In this document: piece after piece, positions 19,343 to 29,402 of the stretch
How the letters are laid out: the number at the start of each line of letters is the position of its first letter
Position numbering within the stretch: position 1 is the first letter of the stretch
DNA from: Mucilaginibacter tundrae
Lineage (GTDB): Bacteria > Bacteroidota > Bacteroidia > Sphingobacteriales > Sphingobacteriaceae
Direction of reading: 5' to 3'
NCBI RefSeq assembly: GCF_013408825.1
Contig: NZ_JACCBZ010000003.1
Span: 558,001-622,000, forward strand
DNA length: 64,000 nt
The notes under the pieces: model-generated
Seen by the model: only the letters and a program-made list of their open reading frames with translations
Told to the model about the DNA's origin: nothing
The model's database searches: none
Made by a program: the position numbers and the translations under genes

Positions 19343-20947
19343 ATGAAAAGAATTATACTCCTGATTCCTTTTTTATTATTTTTTTTTTCGGCATTTTCTA
19401 ACCAGAACTACGATACCTTATTGAATAAACTGAACGATGTTTTAGACAATAAAAAAACATTCGACCAGCAAAAAACAATAAGAATCGAAAAGCTGGAAAC
19501 CTATCTGAATAGCAGCCGTATTAATGATCTGAATTTTAGGTATAACTTGTATTTAAGCCTATACAATGAGTATAAATCATTTAATTATAATAAAGCTTAT
19601 GACTATGTTCAGAAACTACAGCAGACAGCTCATTTTTTAAATGACCCTTCAAAAATTGCCGTTAGTAAAATTAAGCTTGGCTTTATATTACTCTCGTCGG
19701 GGATGTTTAAAGAAACCTTTGACTCGCTTAAAACAGTTAACGTAAAGGTTTTAAATAATGACGCGAAAAAGGAATACTACTTTTTAACCGCCCGGACATA
19801 TTACGACTTATCTGACTTTGACAAGGATAATTATTACACGCCCCTTTACGTTAAGCGTGCCAGCATGTATACCGACTCAGGTACCGTGCTATGTAACAGT
19901 AACTCTTTTGAATATATTTATTATTCCGGCTTAAAATATCTCAAAACAGGCAATAGTGATAAAGCCATTACAGCGCTTAAGCAACTTATAGATACGTACA
20001 AACTTACTGATCATCAATTCGCGGTTACCGCATCTACTTTGAGTGATATTTATATACGAAAAAATGAACCCGACAGCGCTATATCCCTATTAATAAGAGC
20101 CGCAATGGCCGATGTACGCTCATCAACCAAAGAAGCCGCCGCTATGACAAACCTTGCGCAGCTATTATACCAGAATGGTGATGTAAAAAACGCCTATATA
20201 TATATTAAGCAAGCTATGGATGATGCCATATTTTATGGCGCAAGGCAAAGGAAACTACAAGTAAGCGCCATACTACCCGTTATTGCCAGCGACAGGATAA
20301 ATAATGAGGAAGAACAGAAACGCGCGCTCTTCTTTTACGCATCGTTGTTAACTATTTTGGTGAGTATAGTAATTGTGTTTTCGGTGATTATTTACAAGCA
20401 GCTACAAAAATTAAAGGTTGCCGATAAAATAATACTAGACACAAACCACCACCTGGAAAAAAGCATTATAGAATTAAACGAAGCCAATACGATAAAAGAA
20501 GAATACATAGGTTATTATTTCAACCTGATATCAGAGTATATAAACAAGCTCGAAAAATTTAAGCGATCTGTTGATAACAAGCTTACCACAAAACGCTATG
20601 AGGACATACGTATACTGGTGAACAACATCAACCTTACAAAAGAGCGTGAAGAATTGTTTATTAATTTCGATAAAGCTTTTCTTAAGATCTTCCCGAATTT
20701 TGTAAATGGCTATAATGAATTGTTTTGTGAAGAAAACCGGGTTAAATTATTACCCAACCAGTTATTAAACACCGACCTGCGCATATTCGCCCTGGTGAGG
20801 CTTGGAATTAGTGATACAGAAAAGATAGCTCACATACTTGAGTATTCTGTAAACACCATATACAATTACAAAGCCCGTATAAAAAGTAAATCCATCATCC
20901 ACAATGATGAATTTGAGCATGCTATAATGGCTATAAAAGCCATATAA
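19343..20947 (+). CDS. DUF6377 transmembrane TPR regulator with C-terminal HTH
   Basis: A 534-residue protein from the ATG at 19343 (MKRIILLIPFLLFFFSAFS), which supplies a signal peptide. A periplasmic TPR-like region (about 30-320) is followed by one TM helix (FFYASLLTILVSIVIVFSVIIY). Then come a cytoplasmic coiled coil (DKIILDTNHHLEKSIIELNEANTIKEEYIG), the DUF6377 core and a C-terminal LuxR/sigma-4-like HTH (LGISDTEKIAHILEYSVNTIYNYKARIK). Such proteins commonly sit beside susC/susD pairs in Bacteroidota and are thought to sense signals in the periplasm and bind DNA directly. It lies 412 bp upstream of the PUL 1 susC gene, so it is the likely regulator of that PUL. Confidence 0.85.
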   Translation: MKRIILLIPFLLFFFSAFSNQNYDTLLNKLNDVLDNKKTFDQQKTIRIEKLETYLNSSRINDLNFRYNLYLSLYNEYKSFNYNKAYDYVQKLQQTAHFLNDPSKIAVSKIKLGFILLSSGMFKETFDSLKTVNVKVLNNDAKKEYYFLTARTYYDLSDFDKDNYYTPLYVKRASMYTDSGTVLCNSNSFEYIYYSGLKYLKTGNSDKAITALKQLIDTYKLTDHQFAVTASTLSDIYIRKNEPDSAISLLIRAAMADVRSSTKEAAAMTNLAQLLYQNGDVKNAYIYIKQAMDDAIFYGARQRKLQVSAILPVIASDRINNEEEQKRALFFYASLLTILVSIVIVFSVIIYKQLQKLKVADKIILDTNHHLEKSIIELNEANTIKEEYIGYYFNLISEYINKLEKFKRSVDNKLTTKRYEDIRILVNNINLTKEREELFINFDKAFLKIFPNFVNGYNELFCEENRVKLLPNQLLNTDLRIFALVRLGISDTEKIAHILEYSVNTIYNYKARIKSKSIIHNDEFEHAIMAIKAI

Positions 20948-21359
20948 ATACAGGCTTATACTTTATATTGTTTATATAGGGTTTATATTTTACCCCTGCG
21001 GCATACTATTTAATACATTGTTTTTCAATCACTTAAATACAAAAAGGCTTTCAATTCTTTTATATTTTAGTTTTGAAACTTGTTGCAAATAAATTAATCT
21101 ACTCTCTTTGATATGAGAATTACGGCAAGCTAAACCATAGGCTGTAATTGCTAATTATAACCGCTTTAAAACTTTTATTGAATTATGAAAATGTATCAAA
21201 ACCTTAACCGGGTATTGAATCGCTTTTTTGTATGCACAAATCCGCATATGCAAAAAATGCAGCTTAATACCCATCTGCTTTCCGGATAAAAACTATCTGG
21301 CCCGCAGACAAGTAACCAAACAAAAAGCTTATCAATTAATAACCTAAAATGAAATCATT
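20948..21359 (+). promoter_or_regulatory. PUL 1 intergenic leader with weak promoter candidate
   Basis: 412 bp between the DUF6377 gene and susC. A CTTG at 21079-21082 and TCTCTTTG at 21103-21110, 20 bp apart, resemble the Bacteroidota promoter with two mismatches. If used, it leaves a leader of roughly 240 nt before susC that contains a short ORF (21185-21289). No clear inverted repeats or operator-like direct repeats were seen. The sequence does not carry the module found in front of the PUL 2 operons. Confidence 0.3.
21185..21289 (+). CDS. Possible 34-aa leader ORF upstream of susC
   Basis: ATG at 21185, TAA at 21287-21289, encoding MKMYQNLNRVLNRFFVCTNP followed by HMQKMQLNTHLLSG. The pattern (MYxNL... 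then a basic turn and Met-Lys/Gln-Leu) is reminiscent of the short N-terminal stretch preceding signal peptides in some STN-type SusC proteins of this family of bacteria. It is in a different frame from susC, so it may be a relic of an older start or a leader peptide. Low confidence that it is expressed. Confidence 0.25.
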   Translation: MKMYQNLNRVLNRFFVCTNPHMQKMQLNTHLLSG

Positions 21360-24300
21360 ATGTATAAAAAACAATTACTATTAAAGTTACTTTTTTGTCC
21401 TTTGCTTTTATTGATATCCCTGTCGTCATTAGCGCAGGTATCAGTTTCAGGTAAAGTTATCGATGAAAAAGGAAATCCCTTTCCTGGCGTAACCATTTTG
21501 ATAAAGGGCACAACAAACGGAACAAATACCGATGTAAATGGTAATTATACCATAAACGCGAAAAATTCAGACGTATTAGTATTCACAAGTGTTGGATATT
21601 CCAGGCAGGAAATAGCCGTAAGCAACCGCAACACGATTAATATTACCATGCAGCAAGGCGACCAACATTTAGATGAGGTTGTTGTTGTTGGCTACGGCAC
21701 ACAGAAAAGAAAGGATCTTACAGGTTCAATATCATCTGTTAAGGGTGATGTATTTAAAGACCAACCCATCACAAACCCTTTAGAAGCTTTAGAAGGCCGT
21801 GTTGCAGGTGTAAATGTAGTTACAGCCTCTGCCGCTCCGGATGCAGTCCCGCAAATTATTATACGCGGCATTGCTTCATTCTATCAACCCAATCCACTGT
21901 ACATTGTTGATGGGATAAGGCAATCAGATTTAAACAATGTTAATCCGCAGGATATTGCAACTATTGATATTGCGAAAGATGCAGCCTCAGCAGCAATCTA
22001 TGGCTCCGCTGCAGCAGGTGGTGTAATCCTTATCACCACTAAAAAGGGATCAAATGTTGGTGCGCCGCCATTAATTACTTTTAGTGCAAGATCGGGTGTA
22101 ACCAAGCCTAAATTGGTACAACTGCTTGATAAAAATGACTATTTAAAAGTAGAAGGCATTTTAAATCCAACTGTTTTTACAGGCAAAGGAGGTTTAGATA
22201 CACTTGCAAATACCAATTGGGTTGATGAATTATACCGTACAGGTACTGAACAAAACTACAATTTATCAATTTCAGGTGCTTCAAACAATATCAATTATCT
22301 GATATCAGGATTTTACAATCAACAAACAGGTATATTCATTCACAACTACTCAAACATTGGTGGTGCACGTGTAAACACCGATTATAAATTGAGTAAGTAT
22401 CTAACCATTGGCGAGCAAATAGATGCATCTCAACGCATTACTTCACCACTTGTAGGTGCCCAGGCCAGTTTGGCAAATGCGCCATTCCGTACACAACCTA
22501 TTATTCCGGTTTACAATGAAAATGGTTCATATGGTACCGAACCTGCCGGATATGGAGCACAATACTCAGGCCCTAACCCTTTAGGGGCAGTTAATTCAGC
22601 AAGCGCGCAGGATACCAAAAACAATTTTCAGGGTAATTTATACGGCGACCTGAAATTGCCTTTCCATTTAGATTTTAGAACAACGTTAGGTTATAGCTAT
22701 TACCTTGAAACAGAAGATATATTCCAAAATACATACAATTTTGGCCCTGTATCATCAAATGTAAATTCTTTAAGCAAATCATATGCTCAAAGCAGCCAAT
22801 TGTTAACCAATTATGTATTATCATACAACCAAAGTTTTGGTAAGCATAACATCAGCGCGTTAGCAGGCTACGAACAAATTGTTGATAAAACAAACAATAT
22901 ATATGCTGGTGAAAGTTATGTAGGTATCCCAGGGTATTCATTTGTACAAACATCACAATCAGCATTAAATCTTTCAGGCGCTTATGATCCGCAAAGCCTT
23001 ATAAAATCGCAGTTTGCAAGAGTAAACTACAACTATAACGAACGTTATTTTTTATCTGCTTCAATAAGGCAGGATGCTAATGATGTCGCCTTCGGCCCTG
23101 ACAAACAAAAAGGTGTTTTCCCAGCTGCGTCAGCAGGTTGGACAATTAGTGAGGAGCCTTTCTTTCAAAAAATATTACCAGCCATAAATAATTTGAAATT
23201 ACGTGGCAGTTATGGCCAATTAGGTAACAGCAATATCGGACAATATCCGTTCACTGCTCCTTATCAACAGTTTAATATAAGTACAGGTATTGCGGGTGGT
23301 GCGCAAGGATTCGCTCCGGGTCAACCATTCCAAATCGCGAATACTTTAAGTGGCCTTCCAAACCCGAACCTGCATTGGGAAACTATTACTGAAACCAACG
23401 TAGGAATTGACGGTGAAGCGCTACACGGTGCACTTTATTTTACCGCAGAATGGTATAATAAGAAAACATCTGATCTAATCTACTCGCTAACATTGTCTCA
23501 AAGTAGCGGTTTTACCTCGCCTTATGTAACCAATATTGGTGATGTGGACAACCATGGCCTCGACTTTATGGCAGGCTACCGCCACAAATTCGGAAAACTT
23601 GGTGTTGACGTAAGTGCTAATGCCAGCTTTAATACAAACAAAGTTACTAAACTAAGCGGTGCGGCTACTGATGCTGTATATGGTGGGTATAACTGGTATA
23701 CGCCCGACCCTGGTAACGTAGGTTTTAGTGCACAGCCTAACCAAACTATAACAATTACTAAAGTCGGCTTACCATTCGGTTCATTTTATGGCTACAAAGT
23801 TTTAGGCATATTCACTAACCAGGCTGCAGCCCAAAAGCAAGTTATTAATGGTCAGCATGCTAATGTTGGTGACTTAATTTATGCCAATACCGACGGTAGT
23901 ACCGATGCAAATGGCGACGCTACCATTGACCAGAATGACAGGCAGGTAATAGGTAACCCTAATCCTAAAATGGTTTATGGTTTTAATCTTCACTTCAATT
24001 ACCAGGGATTTGATTTGGCCATGTTGTTTAATGGCGTTGCGGGCGTACAACTATATAATGGTGTAAAAGCCTATGAGCAAACCGTTTTCCAGGACGGCAA
24101 CTCAACCAAGCAAATTTTTAACGATTCATACTTTGGGTCAAACGGGCTTACTTCTCAACCAAGATTAGGAGTACCTACCACAGGCGGTTTCACCTTAGAT
24201 CCAAACCAGAATTACTCTTCGGTAAACAGTTATTTTGTTGAAAGCGGTGCTTATTTAAAGCTTAAAAACATACAATTAGGTTATACTTTCTCAGGGAATG

Positions 24301-24512
24301 TTTTAAACCAGCTGGATGTGAAGAGCCTGAGAGTATTTGTGATGGCTAACAACCTATTAACCTTTACCCATTACAAAGGCCTTGATCCGGAGTTAGGCAG
24401 CGAAATGTCGAATGGTGGATCGATCAGCCCTACCTCGCAAGGTATTGACGCAGTAACAAATTATCCTCAGGCCAGGATTTACTCGGCTGGTGTTGATGTT
24501 AGTTTTCAATAA
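21360..24512 (+). CDS. SusC/RagA family TonB-linked outer-membrane receptor (PUL 1)
   Basis: A 1050-residue TonB-dependent transporter. Signal peptide (to about 25), carboxypeptidase-regulatory-like domain (VSVSGKVIDEKGNPFPGVTILIKGTTNGTNTDVNGNY), a TonB-box-like LDEVVVVGYGTQKRKDLTGSIS, then the plug (PLYIVDGIRQSDLNNVNPQDI... AASAAIYGSAAAGGVILITTKKG, the SusC signature) and a 22-strand barrel ending in SAGVDVSFQ. It imports oligosaccharides together with the SusD-like lipoprotein encoded 21 bp downstream. No STN domain, so not an anti-sigma signalling type. Given the adjacent SusB-type GH97, the ligand is probably an alpha-glucan-derived oligosaccharide. Confidence 0.95.
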   Translation: MYKKQLLLKLLFCPLLLLISLSSLAQVSVSGKVIDEKGNPFPGVTILIKGTTNGTNTDVNGNYTINAKNSDVLVFTSVGYSRQEIAVSNRNTINITMQQGDQHLDEVVVVGYGTQKRKDLTGSISSVKGDVFKDQPITNPLEALEGRVAGVNVVTASAAPDAVPQIIIRGIASFYQPNPLYIVDGIRQSDLNNVNPQDIATIDIAKDAASAAIYGSAAAGGVILITTKKGSNVGAPPLITFSARSGVTKPKLVQLLDKNDYLKVEGILNPTVFTGKGGLDTLANTNWVDELYRTGTEQNYNLSISGASNNINYLISGFYNQQTGIFIHNYSNIGGARVNTDYKLSKYLTIGEQIDASQRITSPLVGAQASLANAPFRTQPIIPVYNENGSYGTEPAGYGAQYSGPNPLGAVNSASAQDTKNNFQGNLYGDLKLPFHLDFRTTLGYSYYLETEDIFQNTYNFGPVSSNVNSLSKSYAQSSQLLTNYVLSYNQSFGKHNISALAGYEQIVDKTNNIYAGESYVGIPGYSFVQTSQSALNLSGAYDPQSLIKSQFARVNYNYNERYFLSASIRQDANDVAFGPDKQKGVFPAASAGWTISEEPFFQKILPAINNLKLRGSYGQLGNSNIGQYPFTAPYQQFNISTGIAGGAQGFAPGQPFQIANTLSGLPNPNLHWETITETNVGIDGEALHGALYFTAEWYNKKTSDLIYSLTLSQSSGFTSPYVTNIGDVDNHGLDFMAGYRHKFGKLGVDVSANASFNTNKVTKLSGAATDAVYGGYNWYTPDPGNVGFSAQPNQTITITKVGLPFGSFYGYKVLGIFTNQAAAQKQVINGQHANVGDLIYANTDGSTDANGDATIDQNDRQVIGNPNPKMVYGFNLHFNYQGFDLAMLFNGVAGVQLYNGVKAYEQTVFQDGNSTKQIFNDSYFGSNGLTSQPRLGVPTTGGFTLDPNQNYSSVNSYFVESGAYLKLKNIQLGYTFSGNVLNQLDVKSLRVFVMANNLLTFTHYKGLDPELGSEMSNGGSISPTSQGIDAVTNYPQARIYSAGVDVSFQ

Positions 24513-24533
24513 TAACCATTTAAAATTATCAAG

Positions 24534-26357
24534 ATGATAAAGAAAAAATATATAACAGCACTCGCACTTATTTTATTAGTGGGATGTAAAAAAACTCCAT
24601 CGGATACGGGTTTTACTAATGAATATAACAGTAGCACTTATCCTGCTACAGTAACCGAATTACAAAGCGTATTGGTTTCATGCTATTCTAACTTGCGTGA
24701 TCAGGGTATATTCGGTTTCCACTTTTTACCTAAGGCATTGTCAAATTCAATGCACACGGTTAACTCTGAATATAATGGAGATCCGGGGTGGAACGAAATG
24801 GCCGCAAATAACCTTACTGTTGGTAATGAGTATGCCTCAGAAACTTGGGCAGCCTTATATACTGGGATTAAAAACTGTAATGTTACCCTTTATGCAGCCG
24901 CAACCTTGTTAAACACAGACCATTCGGCTGCTGATCAACAAACCATTAACCTGATAGAAGGCCAGGCTTATTGCTTACGTGGATGGTACTATATGGAACT
25001 GGAATGCCTGTATGGTCAGGATTACATGAAGGCCGGCGGTGTAAACGGCAGTGAATTAGGAGTTCCAATATATAGCGCACTGCCAACAAACTTAGCCGGA
25101 ACACAAGTAGCACGAAGCCCTGTAAAAGATGTTTGGGCATTAATTATCAGCGATGAAAAGCAAGCCGCCACCTTACTTAAAGGCGAGGTTTGGCCTTCAA
25201 CTGATTTAGCAAGAGCTACCGAATGGTCGGCAAAAGGTTTGTTAGGTAAAGCTTATGTTTATACCGAGGATTGGGCCGATGCTCAAACTACCTTATTGGA
25301 TGTTATCCAAAACAGTGGTAAATCACTAATGCCTTATTCAACTTACTTCAATGCCTTTAATGGACAAAATAAATTCAATAGCGAATCATTGCTGGAATTA
25401 TATGTTGATCAAAACTCAATGGGCGGCTATGGTATATATAGCAGCGCGGCAAACTCTTCTACAATTAATGGGCTGATCTGGTCGCCAAATACATTTGGCG
25501 GCGGCGATGGAACAGAAGGCAGTGTATTGTCACTGGGCTATGGCAATGAGTTTTTCCATGATCAAAACGTAATACGTTTCGGCTTTCCATTAAGCTCGGT
25601 ATATAACTTGGTAGCAAACCCTAAGTATAATGCTTCACAGCCAGCATCATATTTAAATCCTAAACTAATTCAGGATCCTACGTATACCCAGGCATCATTA
25701 AATGTCCGTACCCACCAAACAGCCGACCCTCGCTTATTTGTTAATGCCTTACAGCCATGGGTTGATTCAGTTCAATTTGATGGAGTTAATTTCGCAAAAG
25801 TAGCCAAGACAATTGTTTACGCTTTTCAAACTAATCATTATGGTTTTAGTGTAAGAAAATATTCACCTATTGATTATAACGAAAATACGATCAACTCCGA
25901 TAAATGGGATTATTACCTGTTGCGTTTAGCTGATGTATATTTATTATATGCTGAAGCTAATATCAAAGGTGGTAATACGGTTGTAGGTTTGGAATATCTG
26001 AACAAAGTTAAACGCAGAGCTTATGGTTTACCTATCAACACAGCTTCAGCTATTGATTATGCATCACTTACAGATGCAACACCTGCCAATAATTCGCTTG
26101 ATCCTGATCCTGTATTAGGTCACAATCCGCTTTACTATGAGCGTTGGGCCGAATTATTTAACGAAGGTTCGTGGTGGTTTGATGTGTGTAGATGGAAAAT
26201 TGGCGATTCAGAAGCCGCTTATTACGGTTCGGCTTTAAATGCAGTACTGCCTCTAACATCAACATTTGTTGATAGCAAATCATATACCTGGCCTATACCG
26301 CTAAGTGAATTGAATACAAACAGCAAAGCGGTGCAAAATCCCGGATATACTCATTAA
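24534..26357 (+). CDS. RagB/SusD family nutrient-uptake outer-membrane lipoprotein (PUL 1)
   Basis: A 607-residue lipoprotein: signal sequence with lipobox LVGC (Cys18). The SusD fold is shown by TPR-like blocks (GQAYCLRGWYYMELECLYG, EWSAKGLLGKAYVYTEDWADAQTTL) and the C-terminal YYLLRLADVYLLYAEANIKGG and YYERWAELFNEGSWWFDVCRW motifs. It caps the SusC barrel and binds glycan at the cell surface. Follows susC by 21 bp and is followed by a strong hairpin-plus-T-run terminator. Confidence 0.95.
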   Translation: MIKKKYITALALILLVGCKKTPSDTGFTNEYNSSTYPATVTELQSVLVSCYSNLRDQGIFGFHFLPKALSNSMHTVNSEYNGDPGWNEMAANNLTVGNEYASETWAALYTGIKNCNVTLYAAATLLNTDHSAADQQTINLIEGQAYCLRGWYYMELECLYGQDYMKAGGVNGSELGVPIYSALPTNLAGTQVARSPVKDVWALIISDEKQAATLLKGEVWPSTDLARATEWSAKGLLGKAYVYTEDWADAQTTLLDVIQNSGKSLMPYSTYFNAFNGQNKFNSESLLELYVDQNSMGGYGIYSSAANSSTINGLIWSPNTFGGGDGTEGSVLSLGYGNEFFHDQNVIRFGFPLSSVYNLVANPKYNASQPASYLNPKLIQDPTYTQASLNVRTHQTADPRLFVNALQPWVDSVQFDGVNFAKVAKTIVYAFQTNHYGFSVRKYSPIDYNENTINSDKWDYYLLRLADVYLLYAEANIKGGNTVVGLEYLNKVKRRAYGLPINTASAIDYASLTDATPANNSLDPDPVLGHNPLYYERWAELFNEGSWWFDVCRWKIGDSEAAYYGSALNAVLPLTSTFVDSKSYTWPIPLSELNTNSKAVQNPGYTH

Positions 26358-26366
26358 TAGTTGGTT

Positions 26367-26402
26367 AAGTACGGAGCCCCTAAAAAGGCTTCGTGCTTTT
26401 TT
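26367..26402 (+). terminator. Intrinsic terminator after susCD (PUL 1)
   Basis: A 12-bp stem with two G-T pairs (AAGTACGGAGCC at 26367-26378 with GGCTTCGTGCTT at 26387-26398) around an 8-nt loop, running into a T stretch to 26402. It lies between the susD and GH97 genes, so much susCD transcription should stop here. Confidence 0.75.
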
Positions 26403-26544
26403 AAGCTCTCCGGAAAAATCATCTTAATACAAATGCTATCCAAATAGAACTATTTGAGTGAATACTCGTGCCATTTTTTCACCAAAACATACTTGCAATC
26501 AATGCTTCAACCTATGAAGCTTACACAATTAAATTATCCAAAAA

Positions 26545-28683
26545 ATGAAAAAAATACTTACCTGCATCATTAGTCTGTTATTGCTTAACCGTGTTATGGC
26601 GCAGCAGGCTACTCCCATTAGTGCAAGTATGAATAAAGTTAAGCTTGATTTTATGCTCGATGCAGGTGGACGGCCTGAATATAAGGTTGACTATGCTGGA
26701 AAACTATTGATAAACGTATCGCGCCTGGGGATAAAACTTGCAAACGATATTTCGCTCGACAGCAATTTCGTAGTGATAAACACAGAAAGAAAATCTGTTG
26801 ACGAAAATTGGAAACCTGTTTGGGGCGAAGTAAGCACCATACGTAACCATTATGAGCAGGTAACCATCCATCTAAAGCAAAAAAACAATTTGGGCAGGTT
26901 AATGGATATTGTTTTCAGGGTATTTGAAGATGGTGTAGGTTTTAGATATGAATTTCCAGTCCAGCCCAACTTAAAATATTTTATTGTATCCGATGAGGTA
27001 ACAGAATTTGCCCTAACCGGAGATCATAAAACTTTTTGGATACCCGGCGACTATGATACCAACGAATATCCTTACAGTACCACCAAAATAAGTGAAATTG
27101 ATAACCGTAGTGTAGTTAATGGATCAGATGATATAGCTGTTAAAGTGTGCCCCGATAAATATGCCGTGCAAACACCTTTAATGATGAAAACTGCTGATGG
27201 CTTATACATAAACATACACGAAGCGGCTTTAGTGAATTATAGCGCGATGCTATTGCATGTAGATACCAAAACACTCAAACTTAAAGCAAGCTTAGTGCCT
27301 GATGCAGTTGGAAATATGGCTTATATGCATGCCGCTTGCCACACACCGTGGCGAACCATCATTGTAAGCAATAAAGCAGGAGAAATACTTACTTCAAAAA
27401 TCATTTTAAATTTAAATGATCCATCGAAAATTGAGAATACATCATGGATAAAACCCATGAAATTTGTTGGTGTATGGTGGGAAATGCAAACTGGTAAAAG
27501 TACATGGAACTATTCGAACCGGTCAGATACCGTTGGTGCTGATGGCCAGCTTATACCTAACCATAAACATGGCGGAAATACCCCCAACGTTGAACGCTAT
27601 ATCGATTTCGCGTCAAAAAATGGAATAAAGGGTGTTTTGGTTGAAGGTTGGAACTATGGCTGGGAAAATTGGTTTGGCAACTGGCAAGAAAACGTATTTA
27701 GCTTTGTTACCCCTTACCCTGATTTTGACGTAACTGCGATAACCCAATACGCCAAAGCTAAAGGTGTAGTGATGATCATGCATAACGAAACATCAGGCTC
27801 TGCAACAGATTATGAGCGCCAGATGGACACAGCTTTCCGCTTTATGAATAAGTATGGGTATACGTCCGTTAAAACAGGTTACGTGGGTAAAATCATACCG
27901 CGTGGAGAACATCATGACGGTGCATGGATGGTAAATCATTATGTGCGCGCAGTGCAAAAAGCCGCTGAATATCATATCATGATTGATGAGCATGAACCGG
28001 TTAGGCCAACCGGCTTACAACGTACCTACCCTAACTGGATGGCTTGCGAAGCCGGTCGGGGCAACGAATACAATGCATTCGGACATGGTGATAAACCTGA
28101 GCACGAAACTATAATGCCGTTTACCCGCTTTATGGGTGGCCCTATGGATTTCACCCCGGGTATACTTAAGGTTAAAGATTTTACTGTTTTACCAAATAAG
28201 CAGGTACATACTACACTGGTAAAACAACTGGCGTTGTATGTGGTACTTTACAGTCCTATTCAAATGGCGGCCGATCTGCCTGAGAATTATGAAAAATACG
28301 CGGATGCATTCCAGTTTATTAAAGATGTTGGAGTTGATTGGGATGACACAAAAATTATTCAAGCCGAACCAGGGGAATACATTACTACTGCGCGTAAAGA
28401 AAAAGGAACAGAAAATTGGTTTGTTGGCGCAGTCACTAACCAGGATGGGCGTGACGAAATCGCGCCTCTCGACTTCTTAAACAAAGGGCAAAAGTACATA
28501 GCAACTATTTATGCCGATGGCGATGATGCTGATTGGGACAAAAACCCGGAATCGTATAAAATCACTTCTTATTTAGTTGATGCAAATACCAAAATCAAAT
28601 TAAAATTGGCACCTGGCGGTGGCGCTGCCATAAGTATTAAACCTGTTAACATTGATATTAAAGGATTAACAAAATATAAATAA
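26545..28683 (+). CDS. Glycoside hydrolase family 97, SusB-type alpha-glucosidase
   Basis: A 712-residue secreted enzyme with signal peptide MKKILTCIISLLLLNRVMAQ. An N-terminal beta-sandwich (about 25-290) is followed by a (beta/alpha)8 barrel and a C-terminal beta domain (ending GGGAAISIKPV). Three glutamates align with the catalytic residues of B. thetaiotaomicron SusB at a constant offset of 24: Glu415 (HNETSG), Glu484 (DEHEP) and Glu508 (GRGNEY), equivalent to SusB Glu439, Glu508 and Glu532. That pattern marks the inverting, Ca2+-dependent alpha-glucosidase branch, not the retaining alpha-galactosidase branch. It likely acts on maltooligosaccharides or other alpha-glucans imported through the adjacent SusCD pair. 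The gene stands 187 bp after susD, behind a terminator. Confidence 0.93.
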   Translation: MKKILTCIISLLLLNRVMAQQATPISASMNKVKLDFMLDAGGRPEYKVDYAGKLLINVSRLGIKLANDISLDSNFVVINTERKSVDENWKPVWGEVSTIRNHYEQVTIHLKQKNNLGRLMDIVFRVFEDGVGFRYEFPVQPNLKYFIVSDEVTEFALTGDHKTFWIPGDYDTNEYPYSTTKISEIDNRSVVNGSDDIAVKVCPDKYAVQTPLMMKTADGLYINIHEAALVNYSAMLLHVDTKTLKLKASLVPDAVGNMAYMHAACHTPWRTIIVSNKAGEILTSKIILNLNDPSKIENTSWIKPMKFVGVWWEMQTGKSTWNYSNRSDTVGADGQLIPNHKHGGNTPNVERYIDFASKNGIKGVLVEGWNYGWENWFGNWQENVFSFVTPYPDFDVTAITQYAKAKGVVMIMHNETSGSATDYERQMDTAFRFMNKYGYTSVKTGYVGKIIPRGEHHDGAWMVNHYVRAVQKAAEYHIMIDEHEPVRPTGLQRTYPNWMACEAGRGNEYNAFGHGDKPEHETIMPFTRFMGGPMDFTPGILKVKDFTVLPNKQVHTTLVKQLALYVVLYSPIQMAADLPENYEKYADAFQFIKDVGVDWDDTKIIQAEPGEYITTARKEKGTENWFVGAVTNQDGRDEIAPLDFLNKGQKYIATIYADGDDADWDKNPESYKITSYLVDANTKIKLKLAPGGGAAISIKPVNIDIKGLTKYK

Positions 28684-28854
28684 TTTTCATCGGCCTGCGT
28701 AATATAAATTGGTAAAGATTATAGTTATTGAGCCAAACAAAATATGGCAAATAGTATTTAATAATTAGCCTATGTTAAGCACAATCAGCACAGTTAACAT
28801 AAACATAATATTAAATTCACATCAATTTGCTATACATTTGGCGTACAAAATCTT

Positions 28855-29259
28855 ATGAAACAACCAAAACAAAAATCACCTGTTAAGTCGGCACGTAAAA
28901 CCGCAAAACAGGATATACAACAACGACTTATTGCTGCTGTAAAAGCGATAGCTTTAAAATTTGGCCAGGACGAAGGAAAACTGACAAAAAAGTTCGAGAA
29001 AAAATCAAAAAAACTCGCCAAAAAAATATCTGAAGAATTAAAAATAGATAAACCTGCCGTAGCTAAAAAGCCTAAGGAAGTAAAAGCGCCATCTTCAGAA
29101 GTAAAACCAGCAAAAACAAAAGCTGCTGCTGCACCTATTAAAAAAACAACCGAAAGCAAACCGGTTGAGAAAAAAATAACCGAGAAAAAAACTGTCGTTA
29201 AAAAAGCTACCGAACCAAAGGCCCAAACCACTAAAACGGACGCTGTTAAAAGCAAATAA
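28855..29259 (+). CDS. Lysine-rich histone H1-like protein
   Basis: A 134-residue protein with about 30% lysine plus many alanines and prolines. Residues 1-60 can form an amphipathic helical region (QQRLIAAVKAIALKFGQDEGKLTKKFEKKSKKLAKKISEEL). The rest is a low-complexity K/P/A/T/E tail (KKPKEVKAP, KKTTESKPVEKK) like eukaryotic H1 tails. Similar small proteins in Bacteroidota are thought to bind DNA non-specifically. An antiparallel open frame on the other strand is only a shadow of this composition. Followed by a perfect terminator. Confidence 0.8.
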   Translation: MKQPKQKSPVKSARKTAKQDIQQRLIAAVKAIALKFGQDEGKLTKKFEKKSKKLAKKISEELKIDKPAVAKKPKEVKAPSSEVKPAKTKAAAAPIKKTTESKPVEKKITEKKTVVKKATEPKAQTTKTDAVKSK

Positions 29260-29288
29260 CAAATTATTCAATTGGCGTCTTTGCTATT

Positions 29289-29327
29289 AATAACTTCTTT
29301 GATCTAAATCAAAGAAGTTATTTTTTT
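29289..29327 (+). terminator. Intrinsic terminator, 15-bp perfect stem
   Basis: AATAACTTCTTTGAT (29289-29303), 4-nt loop CTAA, exact complement at 29308-29322, followed by T7. It ends transcription of the H1-like gene. Confidence 0.85.
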
Positions 29328-29402
29328 ATATGCCTGTTTATTACAGCTCAAAATATTATCTTCAAAAATTATTAAAATGCCTGTCAACGCTGTTTTAAAT
29401 TA

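Noticed and set aside
28830-29255. 141-codon ORF antiparallel to the histone H1-like gene
   Set aside because: Its Phe/Ala/Val-rich sequence is the mirror of Lys-rich codons on the plus strand; the plus-strand protein is the meaningful one.
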